DNA of 64,000 nucleotides from Pyrenochaeta sp. MPI-SDFR-AT-0127 (Eukaryota > Ascomycota > Dothideomycetes > Pleosporales > Cucurbitariaceae). The notes beneath the pieces were generated by a model, which searched no databases, had not been told where the DNA came from, and worked only from the letters and a program-made list of their open reading frames with translations. This document shows, one piece after another, positions 1-11,118 of this stretch; position 1 is the first letter of the stretch; the number at the start of each line of letters is the position of its first letter. The position numbers were made by a program, and so were the translations under genes. The DNA lies in the NCBI GenBank assembly GCA_020747015.1, contig JAGTJM010000008.1, positions 124,001-188,000 on the forward strand. Direction: 5' to 3'.

Positions 1-976
1 CGCGAGCCGTCCATAGACAGTACCTTGGCGCTATTGGCCTTGTTTACCTGGGTGTGAGTGCAAGGCTGTCATACAAGATGTTATGGGCCAATATCGGAAG
101 CAAATGAATTCGTTGTTTTGACGGGGCAAATCGCCAAATTGGTTTCAACCTTGTGCAAACGGTAGCTGGTACATTTTGTTCAGGGGGGCATGGCAACGTC
201 GATTGGCGAGAGGAAAAAACGGTGGTGCATATACGGCAGCTGTGTGTGATTATGTGGCAGAACAGCCGTAGATGATTGGTCTTTTGTCTTGATAGTCACC
301 AAGCGCGGAGTGACTCGATGCACAGAGGCGCTCAACAGGTGAACGAGGGCTGCCCACTTGCGGGAGTGAGCAAGCTTCTTCATTGACGACTACGCATTAA
401 TTGACTTGTCTCGTTTACTGAGGTCCTTTCCTAGGCCACATTGCGGAGCGGCAGAGCCCGCACATGGAAATAGAGCGATAGCAATGAAGAGATAAAGAAG
501 ACGGAACCTGTAGGGTTCCCCGTCGGCGCATGGCACGACCACAATTAGGAGAGCATGATATCCAAGTAGGAGAAAGACAAAAGTGGGAATAATACAAGTT
601 GGGAAGTGTCCTGCAACACCAAGCCTGTATTCAAAACGCCGGACGCGCAAAGTGTCCTAGGTCCAGGTAGACGCCAATGCCCGATAAAACGCCAGTAACT
701 TTTTTGGGGGGATCCGTGACGCCGTGAAATGCAGCCGGTGGGGGTGGACCCCTCTGCGGAGAAGGTCGTTGCGGTGCAGCCTTCAAACGAGGCGGGGTGG
801 AGCGAGGAAGAGAGCTAAGGTTCACGTTGGGCCGCAGGTGTGCATGTCTGCTGCGAGCCCCGGGCCATGATGGAGGGGAAAATCGTGGGGAATCAAGAGG
901 GTGTGGTCACATGTCTGGGAGCAGAGTTGGTCAGACAAGTGCGACGCGCCCAAGGTTTTGGGCGGGGCCATACCTG
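1..976. other. No recognisable gene
   Basis: Only short open frames of skewed composition on both strands, with no domain, splice-consistent exon chain or RNA gene that I can recognise. Part of it is presumably the 3' side of the minus-strand Cys-rich gene that ends at 977. Confidence 0.5.
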
Positions 977-1123
977 TCAATGGTCACATCTATCACACTT
1001 TTCGTCGTGCTTGACCGTCTTGGTGTTGCAGACGCCGCAGGGCGCTGTTCTCGACGTGGCGCAGGGGGCCTTTTCTGTGATTTCGTGGCCGCAGCCATAT
1101 CTGTGTACGACCTTGGTGCACAT
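977..1123 (-). CDS. 48-residue cysteine-rich small protein
   Basis: A short minus-strand frame opening with MCTKVVHRYGCGHEI and ending EKCDRCDH. It has seven cysteines (residues 2, 11, 21, 29, 32, 43, 46) plus histidines at 7, 13, 39 and 48, spaced like a small zinc-binding module: a CGH turn, a CGVC pair and a terminal CDRC pair. Small proteins of this look occur as conserved hypotheticals in filamentous ascomycetes, from memory and not searched. I chose the internal ATG because the frame upstream (to 1705) is low-complexity Ser/Pro/Ala sequence resembling a leader. There is no signal peptide or membrane segment. The leader is unusually CT-rich on the coding strand, common for strongly expressed fungal genes. 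The function is unknown. A spliced upstream coding exon is possible, but I saw no good donor. Confidence 0.55.
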   Translation of the reverse strand: MCTKVVHRYGCGHEITEKAPCATSRTAPCGVCNTKTVKHDEKCDRCDH

Positions 1124-1573
1124 GTTGGCGTCGAGGCCGAGGCAGCCTGCGAGGCGTGGGTTGCACGGCGGTGGTGGTGGGGTGCGAGTGAGGCGCCTGC
1201 TGTGGGCAGCGTGGGCGCGGACGCGGCGGGCGTGAGAAGGGAAGGCGGGGTGGGAGCTTGGACTCGCTGATTGGCGGGCGCGCGGGGAGCTCTTTCTTGT
1301 TGCAGACGGGCGGCAGCCGCTGGTGGGTAGCTTGGGGGAAGGCACGACGGAGCTTGGCTCGACGAGAGCAAGATAAAACGAAGAGGCACAAGTAGATGCA
1401 GAGCAAGATGCAGAGCACGAGAGCCAGGGAGTGGGGAAGATCAAGGTCGATAGCTGGGATCGATTGATTCCGAGGTTTGTCGAGGCTCGAGGAGGAGTGG
1501 TAGGAGCAGTAGGAGGAGTAGGAGTAGTGGTGGGCTGCAGGGCCTTTTGGGTCGAGGGCGAGCAAAGGGCAGG

Positions 1574-1622
1574 CAGAGAGAGAGCAGAGAGAGCAGAGAA
1601 CGCAGAGAGAGAGAGAGGAGAG
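1574..1622. repeat. GA-rich microsatellite in the leader of the Cys-rich gene
   Basis: Near-continuous AG dinucleotides with interspersed CAGAG units. On the minus strand it reads as a CT tract about 450-500 bp upstream of the 48-residue frame. Just downstream (1489-1529) is a GGA/GTA-rich stretch of the same polarity. Pyrimidine tracts like this are typical of fungal promoters and 5' leaders. Confidence 0.7.
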
Positions 1623-2512
1623 TAGCAGCACGCAAGGTACCGCGAAGCTACAGCAGCAGCCGAGGGTGCCAGATATGTGGGCGAGGAATTGGTCGAAGCG
1701 TCCAAACGGGATCGGGCGGGCAGCGCAGAGAGTTTTATAATGGAGGCATTGCAGCGTGCCGAACAGACGGTACCTCCTCTGAAAAGATGTTAGATTGCTG
1801 CCGCCCGTTTGCAACAGAGAGTGCGACGGTCGTGTACAGCCGTTGGCTCCGTGCGGAAAGGCAAGGACAAGTACCTAGGCGGAGCGTTAGCCTTCACGCC
1901 TAGCTGCGGCCAGCATCTGGCCTGCCAGGGTGATCCCGTCCTATCGACCGCCATGCAGCTGCGCACTGTTGGTGATTTCTGCACCCCGTCCTGCCCAATC
2001 GCCGCGCCTGGACAGCCGAAGCTGCTCTTGCTGCACGCCTGCTGGCCTCCATGTCGCCAGTCGGCGCCGCGCCCTCGCAGCCAGCTCCCGCCCAGCAGTC
2101 GCCAGCAGCAGTGCTCAGGGTCTCTTGCAAGGAATCATGCCCGCGGTAGCGCTCAGCGCCTGTCTGGGGAGGGGAGAAGGGGAGGGGGGTAGGCTTGCAA
2201 ATTGGGAGCTGCTTCGCTCGTCCATTTCTCCGTCCATCACATGGGCTTTGCCCTCGCCCCCTTCAACAGGAGCTATAATTTGACACACAAGCGGCCGACC
2301 ATGGGACCCAACATTAACCGGCTTGCAAGCCCAATGCCGCACGCCTAGCTCGCAGATCCAGCGGAAGAGAGCCCGCCCACTCCTCGTCGCGGCAAGCAAC
2401 AACATCAGACCACAGGGCTGATTCATTCTCCACCACCGTATTTGTACAACCTGTCCTTGCTCAATCCCTCAACGGGCAGGCAGTAGGGCTACATGCACCA
2501 CCGCGGACAGCT

Positions 2513-2541
2513 GCAGCAGCGCAGCAGCGCAGCAGCGCAGC
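2513..2541. repeat. Short tandem repeat, unit GCAGCAGC
   Basis: The 8-bp unit gcagcagc is repeated about 3.6 times head to tail, in the intergenic region upstream of the Cys-rich gene. Confidence 0.8.
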
Positions 2542-4360
2542 TTGTCCGCTGTCCCTTCTCCATGCATGTATCCCTCCGCTGCTGTCACGGCTGTGGTTGG
2601 CCCAGTCGTCGTCGTCGATTGTGCTTGCTGCCCTTTCTTGAATCATGCCTCGACTCGGACAGCATAAACACTCGCGGCAGACGGGACTGCTAATCTCCAA
2701 ACACGCCATGTCCGCACATGTGAAGGACGTGACCCTTGCCATTCTCCATTGCACAGCATTGACACATGGCACCCTGGTCTACGCACCCGTTGCCGTCCAG
2801 AGGCTGCCTTCTGAGTATTGACAAGCAGACACGACCGTCATGCCGTCGACACGTCGTGTCTGCTCCAGCGCGCCGCACGTCGTCAATAATGGAGACGGGT
2901 GCAACATTGGAGCCAATAACGGCTGTCCTTGCATAGGCCAACCCACGCACAGTCAGGGGCAGCGGCCACCTATCGACTGACTGTGACTGTCAAGCACTCC
3001 ACGGCAATCCACAATACTTTTCTCAAAGTGGTTTCGTCAATTGGCAGATCCCCAAATTGGGTACGCAAGCTTCCGTCCGCTAATTGCACTCTGCACCCAT
3101 GATTCGAGACAAGAATGGAGACATCTTGCACTCTGCCTTTCTCCCTGGCCCGTTCCGAGTTCCGGCTGGACAGCAAGCAGCAAATCATCCAGGCAATGAA
3201 ATATCAAGTCCGCCAAGCAATCATGACCAAGCCAGCCCGCCATGTGCTTGGCTATTGTTGCAGGACGATGCTGCAATAACTACCAGCCTGTCTGTTGGGA
3301 TGGACTCTACCTGCCAAGCTGGGTGTCGCTGCCATTGGGAGGGCAGAGAGGTCAGATGCGCCATTTGAAGCTCCAATGAGTCGGCTACGGACAGATGGTC
3401 GAGTTACGGTACAATCACTGCTCGGCGTATGCTGTATCGCCTGTCAGTTTCTCGTTTCACGTCCCCTCAAACGGTCGCAGGGATGGGCGGAGGCGCGTTA
3501 CTCGGTGTGCCTTAGCGCGTCGGCCCGCATGCACCAGATCGCCCTGTGTGACCACAGCCTGCACCGCGATTTTGCGCCATCGACGACCAAAAAGCAACAT
3601 GGGCCGTCTTGCTCTGCGGAGGATTCATGCCGGCGATAACAAAGAGCGCGCCCGCAAACGAGAGCTGTCGAGCACCTGCAGTAGCCTGGCAACAGCCAGT
3701 TCAGCCATTATGCGGAGTGATCGACAACCTGAACCTGGTTTTGTTTCGCAGCGTCCCATCTTCCAACGTTTGTCGGAGCGGAGGCTCACAGCTCGGACTT
3801 TTGTCATGCAGCTCGCTCCTTTGTCTGCTCTGCCCTTGAAATGGCTCACGTACGGCCCTACCCCACGTCTGACAGCACCATCTAGCAGCCCGAACCATCC
3901 CGGCTGTCTTCGGCAGCTTGTCGTCTGTCTTGATGTTGCTTGGGGGATTGGAGGTCACTGATCAAGATTGATCGGCGGAGCTTTAGCTGCAGGTGTGGGG
4001 CGCTGATTTCGAACCAGACTCATTCCCCAACTGAATGGGGGAATCAATGCAACTTCAAATGGTCAAGTGATTTTGTCCACTGTGCCAATTGGGCTTGGAG
4101 ACACGATTCTTTTCAGCGCGCCACAGCTTGGCCGCGCCTGCTTTTTGCGCGCTTGATTCAGTCGGCCGCGTTCTATGCAGCAACCTACTGTTCAACGGTG
4201 GCGCTTTTGTACATCACGTCTTCCACACACACACGAAGGCCTCCATGCCCTCAAATTCGGGGTCAAGGCTGGACGGGTGCAAGCTGATATATTGCCCCAG
4301 TTATTCTATTCTTTCCCTTAGGTGCAGCAACATTCCAAGATATGGCAATGCTTGGGCCGA

Positions 4361-4371
4361 GGGGGGGGGGG
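4361..4371. repeat. G11 homopolymer
   Basis: Eleven consecutive guanines on the plus strand in non-coding sequence. The length is likely to vary between isolates or be mis-sequenced. Confidence 0.85.
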
Positions 4372-6609
4372 CGCAACTTTCTCGTCGTCCACCAAACAGC
4401 AAGCGAGCAGTGTCTACAGTTGAATTTTAACGAGGCTTGGTGCGCGACGCCTGGCGCCTACTCCACCATTGAAAAAGGAGATTCAACTTGTGCTGGGAGT
4501 TATTGGTTTACTGCAAGGTCTCGAAGGATCCTAGATGAACATTCATCGAGGAACAGTTTTGTCCACAGTGTTTAGTGCTTGGAAATGCTCGATTTGCCTG
4601 CATTTGCACCTCAATGTGGCGTGAGGCCACGACGCCAAAGCCTAGATGTGGCCTCAGGCCGCAGCGGACCGCTCAGCTACCCCAGGCTGCGTCGGCAGGT
4701 TGGGCTCAGTGGGAAGAAAGCACCGAAGTATCACCTTTTCCCCTGGTTTGCCATCCATTCGCCATATTTTGCGGATCCGTGGATATCTTCTGGGGAGCCT
4801 TGCACCGCAAAGGTAATCAACTCGCATTTGAGGATATTGAATGTCGGTATATCATCATTCCGCAAAATGACACGAAACCACAACATGGGATCGCCTACCC
4901 ACACGACGTCTCTATGTTGGTTGAACCATGGCAGTATTCATACCCCCACGAGTCCTTTCGTACACGGTATGTACGAGAGTGGCCTTGGCTCTTTTGAAGC
5001 ATTGGACGGAAAGCCGTCTGAAGTCCGAATAAACTTCACCAGACGAAGATCGACTCTCAACATCATTCACATCTCCGAGGTAAAGTACCAGTGCTCGCAT
5101 AATGGCTTAATTTAGACCGCTCCTACAAACGGCGGGCCTCGTTCCGGATTTCACCGTACGGGGCGCCATGTAGATCATCGTATACAGTCTTAATTTCTCA
5201 GCGAAGATCTCGAAACGATTTTCCTTGTGCTTCTTATCAAGCATTAAAGGTTTGGCAGGGTATGCTACATGGTGATTGTATCTATGTGATATGCCCGCAA
5301 CTAATGATTTGTTTAAGGTGACCTGCAGCAGTATGAATCGTCGGATTCATTTTACATCGGTGCGATCCTGCAGGCTTGGACTGGCCTATACCAGACTACG
5401 GAATACGAATGATTGGCTGCGAAAATGTTCCGACGAATCGTGGGCGCAGGGGCAAACACGAAGCAGGCTGACACCATTATCTGATGCAACTTGCGAACAC
5501 CCATCGGCTCATGTCCCGGCGGACGAAGCAACCCCAGTTTGACTTCAGCAAGTCTGTAGGTACTGCGACGAGCTGACGCACCTCGAAAGTTTAGCCTCGA
5601 CTAAATGGCACAGGGTCATAGGCTAGCTGCGTGGCGGTCGCATGAGTCCGATAAACTTTTCTTGGGTAAGCTTTGAGTGCGGAGGACTCGCGGAGATATG
5701 TGGCTTTTTTTGAGCGCACAGGGTACACGCAACGACGCACGGTCTAGACTGTGTTCTTAGCTGCAGCATCAGGCGTGTGGCCGTGCCCCAAGACATTCAT
5801 TCCGGCGTTACTGCTAATAAGAAAACGGCTATCGTGATATCAAGGGCTGGCAATGTCCGGTGGTTGCAGACTCGAGGAGGTGTCGGACAAGCCGGCAGAG
5901 GCTTGCGCCCCCGAGGAAAGCACCGTTCCCATCTTTAGCGTTAGAGTAGGAGCCGCGCGTCTACCTTTATTCCCGCGTAGCCAAACAGTAAAAGTAAGTG
6001 ACATTTGAGACTAATGTGTGAGTATAGTACTTTAGGACGTGTTGCATGAAGCCACCAATGTTTCTTATCGCTCAAGCAGAGAGCGGGGCAGTCTTACTCT
6101 TTCAGCAAACGCATTTGGGAAGCTGACGTCACCTTTAAAGACGTAGAAACAAATGAGCCGAACAATCACCAGCCTCGTTACGGTGCGCGAGGACAATCAT
6201 GAGTTAGCCATTTCTCAGCATGGACATTCGATTGCAGTGGGTACTAGAGTCTGGCAATGTCTGACTCGCTTGGCATGGCGGCCATGGCTAGCGGTCAAAT
6301 CATCACGCACAACCTCTACCGAACAACATCATCAAAAGTCTCATTGGCCGTCATGAACCTCCTCCTCTCCGCGGCACGTTGTTACGTCGAGCATATCAGG
6401 TGCAAAAGAGGAGACACCCAACAGGGTTCATCAATTAGTGAAAGAGATGGTCCAGCTACAAAACGTAGTGATGACGTCGAGATGTAAACATTGCCTCACA
6501 GAGTCAAACTGCCCGCACGTACAAATGGAACTCTCTTTCAGATACCAAACAACAAGTCAGACACTCTGGATAAAATCGCCGATTTGATCTAAGCCTTCAA
6601 CTTTGAAAA

Positions 6610-8911
6610 ATGGCGTCTCAGATCCTAGGCAATGTTGCCGAGAAGGCCAAAGACCTTGCAGGTGCAAAGTCAACAAAGGTTGCTCAGCTTGCGGCTGACA
6701 CCAAGGATGTACACGATAAGAGCTATAGGATTACGAGTGACTTTGGAGTCAAGCAGACAAACACGGATGACTGGTTGAAGGTAGCGAGCGAGGACAAGAC
6801 TGGGCCAATGCTCCTCGAGGATCATTTTGCCCGTGAGAAGGTATGTCTCCTAATTTGTTCCGTCTGAAGTCACATCAACTGGTTCCATCTGAAGTCAAAC
6901 CAGCTGACCTTGACAGATCCACCGATTCGACCATGAACGTATCCCAGAGCGTGTAGTCCATGCCCGTGGCTCCGGTGCTTTTGGAAAGTTTACACTCTTC
7001 GAGTCAGCCGCAGATGTCACATCAGCAGGCGTTCTTACCGACACCTCGCGAGAAACTCCAGTCTTCCTACGCTTCTCGACGGTCCTTGGTAGCCGTGGCT
7101 CAGCAGATACAGTCCGAGATGTGCGCGGCTTTGCCGTCAAATTCTATACCGAAGAGGGTAACTGGGATATCGTGGGCAACAACATCCCCGTCTTCTTCAT
7201 CCAAGATGCGATGAAATTTCCAGATGTCGTCCATGCTGCCAAACCAGAACCTGATAACGAGGTTCCGCAGGCGCAGTCAGCCCACAACAACTTTTGGGAT
7301 TTCCAGTATATGCACTCAGAGGCAACACATATGTTCTTCTGGGCCATGTCGGACCGCACGATTCCGAGATCCTACCGAATGATGCAAGGGTTCGGTGTAA
7401 ATACCTTTACGCTCACAAATGACAAGGGCGAGAGGCATTTTGTCAAGTTTATTTTCACACCAGAGTTGGGTGTACACAGCTTCGTTTGGGATGAGGCCCT
7501 TAAGATTGCTGGCCAAGATCCTGATTTCCACCGCAAAGATCTATGGATGGCAATCGATAGTGGCTCATATCCCAAATGGAAGTTTGGTATTCAAGTTATT
7601 CCCGAATCCAAGGAGCACGACTTCGATTTCGACATCCTTGACGCTACCAAGGTTTGGCCAGAAGAACTGGTTCCCATTCGGTATATCGGTCAGCTTGAGC
7701 TAAACAGAAACCCTGATGAGTTTTTCACGCAGACTGAGCAAGTCGCCTTCTGCACAAGCCACATTGTCCCTGGTATCGGGTTCAGCAACGATCCACTTCT
7801 GCAGGGACGCAACTTTTCCTACCAAGATACTCAGCTTTCCCGTCTGGGCGTGAACTGGCAGGAGCTACCAATCAACAAACCGGTTTGCCCTGTTATGAAC
7901 TTCAACCGTGACGGAGCTATGCGGCATACTATCACCAAAGGGAAGGTCAATTACTGGCCTAACCGCTTTGAGGCTGTACCTCCTGCGACTGCACAAGAAG
8001 GTGGTTACGTCGAGTACCCAGAGAAGATTGCCGGGATCAAAGCTCGCTTGCAAAGCAAGAAATTCAGGGAGCATAAGAACCAGGCCGAGCTGTTCTACAA
8101 CTCCATGTCTGGGCCGGAGAAGACGCACATGAAGAACGCCTTTGCATTCGAACTCGACCACTGCGAAGACGAAATCGTGTATAAGCGTATAGTAGAGCGT
8201 ATCTGCGAGATTGATCTGGAACTGGCACAAAGCGTTGCCGACATGGTTGGCGCTGATATCCCAACAGAGCAGACGCGTCCGAAGCACAACAAGAAGGCCA
8301 AGGGACTCTCGCAGCTAGAGTATGCACCAGCTACTCCTACTATTGCCACACGCATGGTCGCAATCCTTATTGCCGACGGCTATGACAAGGTCGCATATGA
8401 CGGTATTAAGGCTGCTTTGACCGCTGCGGGTGCTCTACCATTCACCATCAGTCCCAGGAGAAACAAGATTTACGCCGACGGCGAGGAGAAGGGTAGCTCA
8501 GGTGGCGTTGTAGCAGACCACCACCTCGAGGGTCAGCGTTCCACGATGTACGACAGTATCTTTGTCCCTGGCGGCGCAAAGTCCATCGAGACGCTCCGCA
8601 AGAATGGACGCGCTGTACACTGGGTCCGCGAAGCCTTTGGTCATCTTAAGGCCATTGGTGCTACGGGTGAGGCCGTCGAGTTTGTCAGGCAAGCAGTTGA
8701 TCTACCAGGCATGGAGTTCTCGACCGCAGGCGATGTCGTGGACTCTTACGGCGTGGTGACGGCGAGCCAGGTCCAACCTGACAGCTTCAAGGAGACTTTA
8801 CAAATGGCAAAGGGCGCCAAGGACTTCTTGAGTGCGTATACTTGGGCGATATCGCAGCATAAGAACTTTGACCGTGAATTGGCTGGTTTGAACGCCATGG
8901 TTGCGTATTAA
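6610..8911 (+). CDS. catA: Large-subunit catalase with DJ-1/PfpI-like tail (CatA type)
   Basis: Two exons, 6610-6840 and 6917-8911, with a 76-bp intron; 741 residues. Haem catalase (2 H2O2 to 2 H2O + O2). The catalytic His lies in RVVHARGSGAFG and the distal Asn in GNNIPVFFIQDAMKFPD, where the family has both. The proximal haem-ligand Tyr is in GRNFSYQDTQLSRLG. After the core, a linker near residue 560 leads to a flavodoxin-like domain with VAILIADGYD and DSIFVPGGAK, which marks clade-2 large-subunit catalases. The length matches that family (about 700-750). There is no signal peptide, so it resembles intracellular, spore-associated CatA enzymes rather than secreted CatB. The symbol is by family type, not proven orthology. 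It stands alone between two gene-poor stretches. The start ATG follows an AAA context and opens a helical N-terminus (MASQILGNVAEKAKD). Confidence 0.95.
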
Positions 8912-11118
8912 GGTGGAGATTATAGCAGCGCCGTATTTGTGACAATGAAATGCAATGCTCCATCATATACTTGACTTTGAAATTCAGATGAATCACTCAA
9001 CAGCAGCCCTTTGACCCCATTCACTTTGTTCAAATAAAATGTTTCTTTGTATCAACTCCTCTCTTGCTTTATTCCCATTCCATTGCAGTAATTGACACAA
9101 AGTTATTCTTCATATGGGATTATTACGACTGCACCCATATCATGCTGAGAGGAGGTGCCGTTTCCACTATTCATGGACCAAGTTGCTTTAAGATAGAACC
9201 GAGAGTTTATCGTGCAATTAGTAGTTTAAAGAAGGGGCTTAGAAGCGAGAAAAAAATCCTGCTGTTCCTCAAACAATACATGACTCCGCCATTGAGGGGT
9301 ATATGACGGTGTAAGAGAGCCGTCAAGTTTGAGCCACATCTATGAATGTAGATAGTATACATATCAACAGTGGTGATGTATTCATACCTGCAGCACAAAG
9401 TTTAAGAAGTAGTGCAGCCCCTGTTCGACTTGTAGTAGCAAAATCTGCTGGACGCGCGGCAGACGCGCTTGCAAGGGAGGCGTTACTATAAAACTGGGTT
9501 GTAAAGTCAAGTTCGACATGGGTGCTGGCAATGTTGTGGACCGAAGACGCAAGTTTGATCAATGTTTCCATGACCTATCTGCAAGTCCCTGCCATAGGCA
9601 CCTTGACATCCTGGCAGGGTCAGGGAGGCTATAGCAGCTTGGTGATACCGCTTTTTGGGTACCTCTTGTGTGGATCTGCTGGGGTCCGTCAGGGTATGTC
9701 GGCGATAGCTTGTTTGGTCTTGGAACTTGACTAATAGCTGTTTCCATGCAGGTTGCCGTTGTGGGTCTGCCAGCATTTGCTGCTTGTTGACAGGCTCTTG
9801 AACGTGTCTGGTCAGGATCTGCTTTGGATCTGGAATCGATCTCCTGGTGGTCGGTACTGTTGACGATTCGTGTTTAGCTGGTGGGGTTGAATCAGTGGTT
9901 AATCCTTAGGGTCAATGAAGGTTTCCTTGCAGGCCCTGAGTATCCTGGCTGAGTTGGTGGATCCTAGGGTTCAAACTCAATCAATCGAGCCGCAGGGTAA
10001 ATGTGTTACTGGATGCTGGCATCGTTCTTGTTGGCAAATCAAAGGTGCTCTAACTATCTAATAGGATTTAAACAGGCGAATGATATCATCTTGCAGCCAG
10101 AAGACAGTTCAACGATCAGATACTGAAATCTGGAGAGCCGAACCGAAACCAATAGCATCGAAACATAAGAATGTGACTGAAGCGTGATAAATCGTAGCCA
10201 AGATGCACATTTGTCTGCATATGATGAGGTACGACATTGGAAAAGGTCACATGAAGCTGATATGCGTTTGCAAATAACCTACGAATCAGGTGTCGACAAC
10301 CACATGCACGAAATATGACTCGAAGCAGCGATAGGACGACGGTACTGCTGCATGACGATCCCAAGCACCCTGAGGAGATGACGGTATGCAAGCCACTTTG
10401 ACTCAGCGATTGAGTCCTGGATCCTGGGGGAAGGTGTTCGCGTTTGTTCGCATAAAATGTGCTGCGGCTCAGCCACGGGCCCCACGCCTCATTGGTTGCA
10501 CCGCCATCCTTAGCCCTTCCGCCAAAGCTGCGCCTTTACGTGGAGAAAAAAAGGGCGGTATCCTGGATTAGCGCTGACCACTCGTAGATTTCGTTTTTTT
10601 TCTACCATCAAGCCATGGAAGCATCTGCGGGCGATGCGCTCCAGCTCGAGGCTTTGTGGCCGTGTTTCAGGCAGGAATGCGCAAACCACTAAACCACGAC
10701 AACTTGCTCCGCCCTCCTTCTCGCCAATCCCTATATATCCACCAGGCCAGTGGTAGTGATCCTCGAAGTCATTTCTTGGCAAGACGGTAAAATTACGCTC
10801 CCGCTTGCGCTTCCTCGCTAGTCGTCTCACCGGTGGCCTGAACTCTAGGGGCACGATCAACCCCGTCAGCCCTTCCCCCATGGCGCCAGAAGGGCTGCGG
10901 CTGGGATGACTCCAACTGCGAGTGCAACCTCGTCGGCGCAGCGCCCTTGATCTAAAAGATTGATCGAGCCCGGCCTCAGGCGCTTGACTCACTCATTCTT
11001 CATCATACTCGCTCACTTTTCGGAGGTCCAACACACCGCGCACCTCTGTTTGTGATTGCTAATCAGTCAACCTCGACGCCCTTTGACAACCACCCAGCAC
11101 AATACGCGAAGCATAGTA
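8912..11118. other. Catalase 3' region and promoter of the HET/kinase gene
   Basis: No gene recognised. The left part is AT-rich 3' sequence. The right part (about 10.5-11.1 kb) is CT/CA-rich, as in a fungal promoter and 5' leader. A 160-codon minus-strand frame at 10510-10992 is basic and low-complexity with no domain. A GGTTCAAAC-like stretch near 9970 resembles a tRNA B box but has no foldable T stem or A box. Confidence 0.5.
9033..9038 (+). terminator. Candidate polyadenylation signal of the catalase gene
   Basis: AATAAA, 122 bp after the catalase stop codon, in AT-rich 3' sequence. Fungal genes often lack a strict signal, so this is only suggestive. Confidence 0.35.

Larger units (their letters stand above)
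1124..6609. other. 5.5 kb intergenic region without a supported gene
   Basis: It contains the CT-rich leader of the minus-strand Cys-rich gene, an 8-bp tandem repeat, a G11 run and presumably the catalase promoter at its right end. Open frames up to 188 codons exist (3395-3961, 4579-5115), but none has a domain, and their composition is what out-of-frame GC-rich sequence gives. I found no tRNA, inverted terminal repeats or transposase remnant. Confidence 0.5.

Noticed and set aside
3395..3961. 188-codon plus-strand frame in the 5.5 kb gap
   Set aside because: Arg/Ser/Cys-rich with no domain, and competing frames on the other strand; looks like chance open frame in GC-rich DNA.
4579..5115. 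178-codon plus-strand frame
   Set aside because: No recognisable family, overlaps another frame of similar length, no splice or promoter support.
9960..9985. GGTTCAAAC-like tRNA B box
   Set aside because: Flanks do not form a five-base-pair T stem and no A box or acceptor stem is found upstream.
10510..10992. 160-codon minus frame upstream of the HET/kinase gene
   Set aside because: Lies in the promoter/leader region, basic low-complexity composition, no homologous features.
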